Below, piece after piece: positions 1-8,900 of a stretch of 20,091 bases of DNA. The stretch is taken from contig CALSCR010001405.1 in NCBI GenBank assembly GCA_943704495.1, positions 1 to 20,091 of the forward strand, written 5' to 3'. Source of the DNA: Pigoraptor chileana (taxonomy: Eukaryota > Opisthokonta > Filasterea). The position numbers and the translations under genes were made by a program. Position 1 is the stretch's first letter. Each line of letters opens with the position of its first letter. Under the pieces are notes generated by a model. The model was not told the DNA's origin. It saw only the letters and a program-made list of their open reading frames with translations, and ran no database searches.

Positions 1-74
<74 letters not shown>

Positions 75-98
75 GTGTGTTTGCGTGTGCGTAGTGTG
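1..98. repeat. (GT)n microsatellite at window start
   Basis: Pure GT dinucleotides run from base 1 to about 69, then continue with a few interruptions to about 98. The array touches the window edge, so its true length is unknown. No gene function is implied. Confidence 0.98.
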
Positions 99-524
99 CT
101 GATCCATAGTCAAGCGCAGTCCATAGTCGGCCCATAGTGGCCCATAGTGACGGCACGCCCTTTGTGACGTGTTGCACTGATGTCAACAATCCCACTGACC
201 CACACATAGCCTGTACATGCTTACATACTTCAGGCGCTTCTCCAGGAGCATTTGATTGTTTATAATTCACGATGGTGTGCACGTTCAAAGGCGTGTTGTA
301 GCAAAGGGATAGAAAGAGACAGAGGGTGTTGCCGGTCTTATTCGGAGTAGCGCATAATGGTGTGCTGAAACACGCGCGGTCATGAGCAGGGGACAGGATT
401 AGAGGCTCCACTGCAACTCGATTTCCGCGCTTCTTTCATGGTCCAGTGAGGCTGTGTCGACCGCTTGTTGCGCCTGAGAAGGGACTGGTTTCTGTGGCGT
501 CGCGTGGCGTTGCGTTCGCTGAGA
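99..524. other. Region upstream of the Mob-RhoGAP gene
   Basis: No convincing exon is seen in this stretch. It holds a cluster of four CCATAGT heptamers at 104-110, 121-127, 132-138 and 142-148, then mixed-composition sequence up to the first start codon. It presumably contains the promoter and 5' untranslated region of the plus-strand gene beginning at 525, but I recognise no TATA box or other named element. Confidence 0.5.
104..148 (+). repeat. CCATAGT heptamer cluster, four copies
   Basis: Four exact CCATAGT copies lie within 45 bp, with start-to-start spacings of 17, 11 and 10 bp. They sit about 380-420 bp upstream of the Mob-RhoGAP start codon. They could be a decayed minisatellite or clustered protein-binding sites; sequence alone does not decide. 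Confidence 0.75.
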
Positions 525-3500
525 ATGAAGAACGCCCTGGATCCCGCAAACGTATACAAGCGAACGATTCGCCGACTCACAAAGCTCGGAAAAAGCTGGC
601 GACATGGCGCAAAGCCAGACGATGCCAAGCCGTCGTCCAGTTCCTTGCCGGACGCTCAGAGCGATAGTCGTATGTCGTATGATGTGAGTGCCTGATTGCG
701 ATTGTTGTGTTGCCAATGTCGCAATGTTGCCCGGTGACCTTAAGGGAGAGAGGGAGAGTGGCATCGTACCGTATCATGCTGATTGTGGATGATGGAAACC
801 TATGGCGCTGCTGTGGTCTCATTTGGCGCTGTATGCGCGGATACACACATGTGCAACACACAACACGCACACACATACTCATGCACACAACCACATACAC
901 ACACACGCACACAGGCGCCCAATGACGATCTCCAGCTCGCTGTGAAGCGGCCCACGGGCACCCCCCTTGACGAGTGGCTTGCGGTGAACATCATTGACTT
1001 TTACAACCAGGTGCGTCTCGCTGCGTGTGCTGTGTGCTCTGTGGCGTGTGGGCTACGCGACATGCGATATTCATTTTTGGTGCATTTCATTGTGCTTTTG
1101 CGACGACCACAGATCAATCTGCTCTATGCCGTCGTTTCACGGCACTGCACAGACATCACTTGCCCAGTAATGTCGGCGGGGCCTACTTTTGAGTATTACC
1201 TTAAAGAGGATAAGGGAGCCGGCGGTGGTGCATTTCAGGTGCGTTGGTGTGTCTGCATGTGTGTGCGTGTGTGTGTGTGCAACTGAGTGTGCCACAAGAA
1301 CGAGTGTGTCTACACAATTGATGCGCCTTGCGCAGCATTACCGTCTCACTTGACAAAGTGGCTTATATCACGCTGAATACTCCTTGACTTGCACACTGTT
1401 TTCACTCGCCACACACGCGCACTCACACGCAACCTGTCTCTCTCCATGTCCATCTCTCCTACATCTCATTCCAACAAACAACAACGGCGCTTGCCAATGT
1501 CTGCAGGTGTCTGCCCCAGAGTATACGGAGCAGCTGATGGCGTGGGTCGCATCCCAGCTTATCGACCCTGAGCTCATCCCGGCTCACAATCGCCCGTTTC
1601 CTGAGCGCTTCATGGCCGTTGCACAGACGATATTCCGCAGGTTATTCTGCGTTTACGCGCACATTTACTGCGCCCACCAGAAGGATCTCACTGAGTCTGG
1701 CCTGTGGGATGTATTTGGAATCCGTTGCCGCCACTTTCTGTACTTTGTCTTTGAATTCGACCTCATCCAGCGGCGGCAGCTTGCTCCCATGTGGTCTCTC
1801 GTTGCCGCCGTCCTCGACCTCCGCGGCCGCATTAACTCTGGTGGCGCCGCTGCCGCTGGCCTCGACCCGGAAGCGCGTCTTGATTTCCAACGACGGGCGT
1901 TGGATGCGTGGCTGGAGCGCAGGAAGCGGTCGTCGGTGGAGCGAAAGGGATCGGGTGCGTCGTCGTCGGCGCCTATGAGTCTTGCGCGGACGAATGTGTT
2001 TGGCGTGGCACTTGCTGCTACCATCGACAGGGAGCGCTTTCTCGAGGGAAGCGCCCGCGTTGTGCCGCGCATTGTCGAGCAGTGCGTGGAGTTTCTGGGC
2101 GATCCGTCGTGTGAGTTTGCTCATTGGTCTTGATGCCGAAGCACTGTGTGTTGGGTTTTCTCCTCTTTTTTTCCCTGTCATCTTGTTCTCCTTAACTGTC
2201 CAAGTTGTGTTGAGGCATTGTGGTTTGCAGTTTGGGGGCTGCCATTGGTCCGTGGCCATCCGGGGCATTCCGCTTTCGCTTTGCGGCTGCTGTTTGTCAC
2301 TTGAGTCGCATCATGGAAATAGGAATGTCCTCGTTTAATCCCTCGGGAATCGGACTTCTCGCGCTCATTATGTGCCTTTGCAGACATACAAAAAGAAGGC
2401 CTCTTCCGAGTGTCTGGGTCTGTCGGTCGCATACAAAAACTCAGGCAATGCTTTGACCAGGGTAAGCGTGTTGTGGCAACAAGATTGTGAATGTGTGTTT
2501 GTGTTTGTGTGTGCATGTTAGCGCGTGCGTGCATATGTGCGTCCGGCGCAGTGGAGGGTTCGAGTTTGTGCGTTTGGGACCCACAACAAACTGTGTCCCT
2601 TTGCATTACTCAAAGTGAACTTTCATTTGACAAACAACTTTTATTTCCGCACTGTCTTTGTGTGCATTTTACGCGTGGTAGACTCTGACTCTGTGGATTT
2701 GCATTCGGACGAGTGGTGTTTTGCTGTGCACTGCGTTGCGAGTGTGTTGAAGCTGTTCTTCAGAGAGCTTCCAGATTCGCTTCTCACGACAGAATTGTAC
2801 GACCAATGGGTCGATGCTGGGAAATGTGAGTGGTTTCTTCTGTTGCGCGTGACTTTGCTCTACGCGTGTTTATTGTCACGAACGTGTGTTCCTGTGTGGT
2901 TGCATGGATTTGCGTGGCTGTGTTTGCACAGCTGTAAGTGCGCGGACGCCTTGAACAAGGAACACTGTGGGGTTTTGTGTGTATGTATGTGTGTATGTGT
3001 TTATGTGGTGTGTCGCCGGGCATTAATATGACTGTTTTACGTTGTGTCTGCATTGTGCGGTGCAGTGGAGGACGACAGTGCTCGCTACGTGGAGATTCAC
3101 AAGCTGGTCGATAGCATCCCGCCGTACAACAGAGAGACACTCAAATTCATGGTCGAATTTCTTGCGCGGTGAGTGTGACCATCTCCACGGCACGCACCGC
3201 AGACTGCATTTGCATCAATCATTTCTCTCATCAATGTGACTGTGTTTGCGCGCACACCAAAGACTCTGACTTGAATCCCGCCCGCTTTTTTCTCTCGCCA
3301 ATGCGACTGCATGCATGCACAGCGTGGCGGGTCACTCTGAGCTGAATCGCATGACCATCGATAACCTCGCTATTGTCTTTGGTCCTGTTTTTCTGTGGCC
3401 CCGTGATCGCGTGGGCGAGTCCATGCGCACAAACAGCCAAAGCCAGGCACGCGTCGTCCAGTCGCTCATAGCGGGCGCCGTGGATATTTTCGGCGCTGCT

Positions 3501-3632
3501 CGGCCCTCGCAATCGTCGCAATCCGCGGGGCTGTCATCTGTGACCTCGGGCTCTGGCATGACCTTGGGCGTGGCGTCGGAAGAAGGCGTGGTTGTGCACG
3601 TTGGCACTGTAACTGCATCTCCATTAGCATGA
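525..3632 (+). CDS. Mob1/phocein-RhoGAP fusion protein
   Basis: Proposed exons: 525-683, 915-1010, 1113-1238, 1507-2110, 2384-2461, 2682-2825, 3066-3168, 3323-3632, giving 539 residues. Residues about 55-232 are a Mob1/phocein domain: the CPVMSAGP motif is present, and the zinc ligands C97, C102, H179 and H184 have the same 5-residue spacings as in MOB1. Residues about 290-480 are a RhoGAP domain with the arginine finger R337 in EGLFRVSG, K378 and R382 in LKLFFRELP, and N451 in MTIDNLAIVFGP, so catalysis looks intact. Mob proteins bind and activate NDR/LATS kinases; RhoGAPs speed GTP hydrolysis by Rho-family GTPases. Exon 4 (1507-2110) encodes the Mob C-terminus, a linker rich in basic, Ser and Ala residues, and the RhoGAP start, so the fusion does not depend on a predicted splice. 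Donors are GTGAGT, GTGCGT or GTAAGC. The start is the first in-frame ATG. The exon 6 acceptor and the true 3' end are the least certain parts. Confidence 0.9.
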
Positions 3633-4303
3633 GTGTCACGTCTTGTCACCCGGTGGGAGATCGTGGCAATTGTGTCTCAGTCGCTCACTTGAAATTCTAC
3701 ATATCTGTTTTCTTTCTCTCCTTTTCTCTCTTGTGGAGTTCATGGGCATGGCGCCTATTGGGAATCCAGCATCCATCTCACTTTTGCATTGCGTATGTAC
3801 CGCGTGTTGTTGCGTTGCGTTGTGCGCTGCGGCGTTTTGCTGTCCTCTTCTCCTTGTGCATAAAACATATCTGCCCTTACAACAACTATCGTCCTTGTGC
3901 GCTAGTTGAGCCTAGTGATGCGACAGCGGGAGCCCAGAGTGCATCGATTCCTGCTGTGACGGCGACGGTACCGGAACTGCCACTCACGCCCAGACGTCAA
4001 TACGTAAGTGCAGCAGTCTCGCACTTTTGCTATGCCACTCCCTCAACCTCTGGGCCAAAGGAGAAACAGGCAGACGTGCTGCCCTGCCAACCACTAATCG
4101 CAACGCAACCCCACAGAGCAACCTCAAACCTCACACACACACAATAGCCTCCCAGTGCTGCGTGCATGCAACCACCACACCACAAAGCGAGTGCAACGAA
4201 CATGAGTGATATGGGTCGAACCGGTGTGTGACTGTTTTTGTGTATCAACAATCACATCACAAAAGGGCGAAAACACACACGCGGCGCAAGCAGTGACTGT
4301 CCC
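3633..4303. other. Region between convergent Mob-RhoGAP and RPL37, with exon-like fragments
   Basis: This 671 bp stretch lies between two convergent stop codons and should hold both 3' untranslated regions. On the plus strand it also has exon-like pieces. One open piece (3739-3792) ends at a GTATGT donor. Another (about 3906-4000) is a stop-free Ala/Pro/Thr-rich reading that ends at a strong GTAAGT donor. A stretch from about 4119 to a stop at 4209 follows a CCCACAG acceptor. They could be alternative 3' exons of the Mob-RhoGAP gene, spliced untranslated exons, or chance. Splice phases do not link cleanly to the last Mob-RhoGAP exon, so I do not call them coding. Confidence 0.35.
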
Positions 4304-5418
4304 TTAGGCAGACTTGGCAGCGGCGCGCTTCTTCTGCGACTTGGCGACCGTTCCCTCGCGGAAGCCGTTCTTGAAGCGGCGGTAGACCGACTTAAGGTGG
4401 CGCATGCGACCAGTGCCAGTCGTCTTGCGGCGAATGGCCTTGTTGCTCCAGTTGTCTGCGCACACGCACGCACACATTCACATGGCACACATTCACATGG
4501 CACGCATTCGCATTCACACATAGAGAGACATTCGGGACACAGCAAAATATCACGGTAAGTAAGAGCCGACAACAAACAACAACACATTCCCGCTGTTATG
4601 CCGCTGTGCCTCCCATCCAAAACAGACATGCCACAAACTACAGCCGTCTCAAAACTACAACAGCAATAACCGAAGCGACCACATCACTCACGCGATTCTC
4701 AAATTATAACTAAGCACGCAAGCACACACAATTTACATGCGGATCCTGTTGAAAAAGCGCCCTAACAAACACACAAGACAGACAGCAACGACGACACTCA
4801 CACTTGCGGAGACGGGCAGCGGGGTATCCGCAGGCACCGCACTCGTGCTTCTGGGCGTGGAACGCGCGACGTCCGCAACGCACGCACAGCGTGTGCGTCT
4901 TGACGTGGCGCTTGCCAAAGCTCTGCGTGCCCTTCGTCTGCACACCCACAGCATCAACAGCAGAAACAACGCAAGAAGCAATACAAAAGGCAAAAGGAAA
5001 AGAATGTGTCAGGAAATAATACAACGGCAAGACAATGGGAATCACTGCATTCAACTTGACCCTCACACAATGAAGGGCGCTTCAAATCAAGAAAAACGAG
5101 CAGAGGCAAGCGGGCCCACATCTGCAACACACAACAGCATCGACCACAGCGCCTAATCGCCCCGGTATGACAGCCTAGCGGCGGCAATGCTATGCAACAT
5201 CATCGCTCGCTAAGAGTACCGCAGCTTCCGCGCCTCATAGAAAGCCACGGGCGTTTCTCAACATGCACGCGCTGCAACACCGGGCGATTACGGTCTCTCG
5301 CATAGTTGGAATCGAGTGCTGAGCCATCCAGCAATCAATCATCCATAACATCCACAACATCCGAGACTGCATCCATCATCCACATCCATCCATCGGCGCA
5401 ATCGCTCTAACCCACCAT
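4304..5418 (-). CDS. RPL37: 60S ribosomal protein eL37 (RPL37)
   Basis: Exons on the minus strand: 5418-5416 (ATG only), 4937-4802, 4455-4304. They give 96 residues; the human protein has 97. The product is a small zinc-binding protein of the large ribosomal subunit that contacts 5.8S/25S rRNA. The sequence reads [17 protein letters not shown], then C19-x2-C22-x11-C34-x2-C37 (the ribosomal zinc ribbon), then the conserved YNWS and [11 protein letters not shown] stretches, with a Lys/Ala-rich tail. The Tyr codon is split by a GTGAGT...CAG intron. The coding sequence begins with Thr directly after an acceptor, so the ATG must lie in an upstream exon; the best candidate is aaaATG|GTGGGT at 5418, placing the intron right after the start codon. 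That first exon is inferred; the other two are firm. The gene is divergent from UTP10. Confidence 0.93.
4471..4500. repeat. 15-bp tandem duplication in RPL37 intron 2
   Basis: The 15-mer CACACATTCACATGG occurs twice in tandem (4471-4485, 4486-4500), followed by a degenerate third unit. It lies just inside the 3' end of the RPL37 intron. Confidence 0.85.
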
Positions 5419-5509
5419 TTTCTAAAACTGACAAGACCTCTGAACGGGGAACGAAGATAAAGAGAAAGAAAACCCAGAGATGACCGGGTGCATCTTTAAA
5501 GTAGATTCA

Positions 5510-5554
5510 GTCTCTCTCTCTCTCCCTCTCTCTCTCGCGCTCTGTCTCTCTCCC
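5510..5554. repeat. Polypyrimidine (CT)n tract
   Basis: An imperfect CT-rich run about 90-135 bp upstream of the RPL37 start. Read in the RPL37 sense it is a GA-rich tract of the kind often found near eukaryotic promoters; function is not shown. Confidence 0.85.
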
Positions 5555-5596
5555 AGCGCACCACACATGCAACGGCCCATCAAAAGAGCCTCATCC

Positions 5597-5605
5597 CCCG
5601 GATGT
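5597..5605 (-). promoter_or_regulatory. ACATCCGGG motif upstream of RPL37
   Basis: On the RPL37 sense strand the sequence reads ACATCCGGG, identical to bases 14893-14901 upstream of RPS8. It lies about 180 bp before the RPL37 start. A second CATCCGGGGG in the opposite orientation is at 5684-5693. Confidence 0.45.
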
Positions 5606-5626
5606 TGTTCGAGTGATGATTACCCC

Positions 5627-5637
5627 GGATTTACTCT
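5627..5637 (-). promoter_or_regulatory. AGAGTAAATCC motif upstream of RPL37
   Basis: The 11-mer AGAGTAAATCC reads in the RPL37 direction 209 bp before the start codon. The same 11-mer lies upstream of RPS8 in the same gene orientation. It is a candidate ribosomal-protein gene promoter element; no named factor is recognised. Confidence 0.5.
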
Positions 5638-5990
5638 GGTGATCCGGAGTAAACTCTGCTAATTTTTATGTGTCTGCTCATCTCATCCGGGGGTGGCTGA
5701 TGGGTCGTCGCAACACGTGCAACCAGACGAACTCGGGGAGGCGAATTGTGTTTGCTGCTGCTGCTGACATCCACCATTACCTCCTTCAATCATCGTCCCT
5801 ATTGAAGTATGCGTTGCAACGGCGTGCACAAAAATAAGGTGCCCTACATTCAAGGGTGGACTGCGCAAAGTTTATACACAGGGATCTTATTGGCTGCAAC
5901 TGCTTGTGTTTAGTGCGTATCGGCTGCGTGTCATTACTTCTTGGCGGTCGCGCCACACTGACGGTCGATCCGTTCACCACACGTTAAACA

Positions 5991-8900
5991 ATGGCGTCGT
6001 CTCTTGCGAGCCAGCTGAAGCGCATCCGCCTCCCCACAGCCCAGGAGGATGTCGCCAAGGGTCGCGTGTCGCTGCTGTTTGATGCGCGCCAGGCGGCCGA
6101 CATTGATCTGGAGACCGTGTTTTCGCTCGGTGTCAACGGACTTGCCGAACTGCGGACGCTAAAGTGGGTTGCACGTGGCACATGTCACAGTTTTCTGCTT
6201 TGTCTTATTGGAGCATAGTGCCGTCGCCACTGTCGAAGATGTATGGGATGAAGGCTTGTTGTGTCTGATGATCAGTATGTGTGTGTGTGTGTATCAACAT
6301 GAGTCGCACACAATACTGAGCCCCATGTGAATTGCGGCGGCACTTTCAAATCACAGTGACAAGTTTGGGCCGTTTGAGAAGACGCTGTTCAGCGAGTCTG
6401 TCAAGAGTGTCGATCGCGCCCTGCAGACAAAGGACGTCAACATAGCGCTTGACGTCAACATTGCCCGGTTCATGCGGCTGGTCTCGCCGTACTTTCTGCT
6501 GAAGCCCGCGCAGAAGGCCCTCGAGTGGCTTGTCCGCCGGTTCCGCATCCACGAGCTCAACCAGGAGGCTGTGCTTGAGGCCGTGCTGCCGTACCACGAG
6601 ACAAAGTTGTTTGTGCGCGTCGTGCAGATTCTGGCTCTTGATGCACCCGGCATGGAGCGCTGGGGCTGGCTTCAGGTTGGTCGGCGTGGTTTCTGTCATT
6701 TGTTTCTCCATGTCTGCGAATCACGCACCACCAATGTTGCATTTGTATCCCATTCATGTATTTTTCTGACCATTATCCTTCCATGTCCGTGTGCTGGACT
6801 ACCACGCCACCGGTTTTTAGGGCGTGCAAAAGAACGGCACTCCGCTCGACAAGGACACACTCGTGCAGCGCTGTGCGAGCGACCACTCGATCCTCGCCTT
6901 CATCGGCGACGCTGTGGTCGCATCTCTGTCGCACGAAGTCGGGGGTGTTGGGCGGCATCTCGTCTCGTTTTATGCGGCGACGGTCATAGGGGTGCTTGAG
7001 GCTGCGCACGAGGTCGGAGAGGCTGTTGTGCAGCTGCTGCTCCCCTTTGTTCTTGCCGGCCTCAAGGCGTCGTCGGTCGATCTCGTTGTGGCCACGTGCA
7101 TGATTGTGGCACAGCTTGCACGCAGGGCGACGCTCGCAGAAGCGCTTGTGGGGACGGTGGTGGACACGCTCTGCCTGCACGCGTCCAACGGCGGCTGCCC
7201 GCTCCGCCACGCGATCACGTGCTGCGTGCTTGTCTGCCAGACGCAGCCAATGCGGGACTTTCCCGTGCGCGCGTTCCGCATACTCTCTCGCCTGCCCTCG
7301 TTTGTCGATGAGTTGGCGGATGTGTCGGCCGTGTACGACACATCGGCATTTGTCGAACTCATTGCGCGTCGCTTTGTCGGCCATTTTGCGACGGCCGCCG
7401 AATACCGCGAGACGCTCACGCGGGTTGTTGCGAGCGTGCGGCTCCCAACGTCCGCCGCCTTTGCCGTTGCGCAGGCTGCAGTTGAGTACTACATTGTGCA
7501 GCGGTTGCTGGCCGGGGACGACGCCGCGGCGCTTGAGGCACTGTCGGCTGCGCTGTCGGAGCTTGTGCGGGAAATCGACCTGCGCTACGCGGCCGAATTG
7601 GACCGCGCGGTGGAGGCGCAGATGCAGCGTCTGGACGCTGGCGGCAAAGATGACGCTCAGCGTGCCCTCATTCACGGGTTTGTGGGGCTCTCTACGCGCG
7701 GTGTACGTCACACTCCCGTCGAGGGGACGTCAACAACGCTCTTTCTCAGCCTGAACCACTCGCAGCCGTCGGTGCGCCTGCTTGCCGTGCGCCAGGTCGC
7801 CGCAAACCTCAAGGGCGCCCGTCGCGATGACGCCGAGTTTGTGAGCGAGGCACTTGTGGCACGCCTCGCGGACGAGGACAGGTCGGTTGTCGCCGCCGTG
7901 CTTGACATTGGAGCTGCGCTCGTCGGTACGGTTGCGCCTGCATGTCTCCTTGACGCGATTTCGTCTATGATTGCGCGGAATGCTGGTGGGTGTAGTTGAC
8001 TGGTGTGGTTGCTCAATATGGTTTGAGTGGATGGTTGTTGTTGCACGTTGCGGATTTTGTGGGCGTGGTTTCTATTTTGTTGCAGCCGCACATGGGTGAC
8101 CGTTTGTGCATTTCTTGATCGCTTTTGTGAGCAGGCGCTGCGGAGAAGCGGCGCAAGACGCTCGTCAAGGCAATTGGCATACTCGTGGGTCCACTGGTTC
8201 AATCGCACCCCCGGATGGCCGATGCGGTGGTCGCTGCGATACTCCCCTGCCTCTTTGTCACAAATGACGTGGGTTTTCATCTCTGCACGTGGATGTGTGT
8301 GTGTGTGTGTTGTGTGTGTGTCAAATTTGTATGTTTGATTCGATTTGCAAAGATGGTTGTTAAGTTTCACATTCCATTCCTTCCATTGCTTTTCCCGCAT
8401 GTCATCAATGGCAACCGACCCAACACAGTCTCCAAAGTACGGCCGCGCTGTGATCAAGGCCGTTGCCGAATCGCATCTCGCCTCCAAGCACCCGCTGCTC
8501 GCCGGCATTGGCGCCGTTGTGTCTGCGCGCGAATTTGCGACCGCAAGCGAGGATGCAGCCATCGGGCCCGGTGTCGTCGCCGCCATCAATGCGTCTGTCG
8601 CACGTGCGCTTGCCAGGTCCGCCCTTGCTACGCCGCACGCTGAATCGCTGCTGTCGGCCATGGCAGCACTCGCAAACCCCCCGGGGGGCGATGCGCAGGC
8701 GGCAACCGACGCCGACCGACGCTTGCTCGAGCGCTGCGGCCGGCTTGTCGGGTGGCTTGTCCTCGCTGCGGCGGCGTCGAGTGGAAGCGACCGCGCATCG
8801 CTGTCGGCCGCCCGCCACTTGCTCGGTGCACTCGCCCGCCACGTGACGGCCCACGCGTCGCTTGCTGCGTCTGCGTCAGCCGAGGCACAGAGCCCTGTCG

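Larger units (their letters stand above)
5592..5696. repeat. Nested inverted repeat in the RPL37/UTP10 promoter
   Basis: Outer arms: CATCCCCCGGATG at 5592-5604 faces CATCCGGGGGTGG at 5684-5696, pairing over about ten bases. Inner arms: TTTACTC at 5630-5636 and GAGTAAA at 5647-5653, with a 10-base loop. The inner arm overlaps the motif shared with RPS8. This could be a palindromic transcription factor site cluster or a very short MITE-like insertion; I favour the first because the motifs recur before RPS8. Confidence 0.6.
5419..5990. promoter_or_regulatory. Divergent promoter region RPL37 / UTP10
   Basis: This 572 bp lies between the inferred RPL37 start codon (minus) and the UTP10 start codon (plus), so it should hold both promoters. 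Visible structure: a pyrimidine tract on the plus strand at 5510-5554 (GAGA-type when read toward RPL37); a nested inverted repeat at 5592-5696; a motif shared with RPS8 at 5627-5637; and an inverted CCAAT (ATTGG) about 100 bp before UTP10, within TTATTGGCTG near 5888. No other gene is seen. Confidence 0.6.

Noticed and set aside
783-1286. A 167-codon plus-strand reading spanning the first Mob exons unspliced
   Set aside because: It contains CA-repeat intron sequence translated as His/Thr runs; only the parts matching 915-1010 and 1113-1238 have Mob similarity, and they are bounded by good splice sites.
2187-2196. TCTCCTTAAC, resembling the U12 branch-site consensus
   Set aside because: It lies about 190 nt from the 3' splice site at 2383, and the intron has a U2-type GTGAGT donor, so a minor-class intron is not supported.
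525-3632. Separate Mob and RhoGAP genes lying side by side
   Set aside because: The single exon 1507-2110 runs through the Mob end and into the RhoGAP start without a stop, and no promoter or start codon context separates them.
5592-5696. A short MITE with terminal inverted repeats
   Set aside because: The element is only about 105 bp, I see no clear target-site duplication, and its motifs recur individually upstream of RPS8, which fits regulatory sites better.
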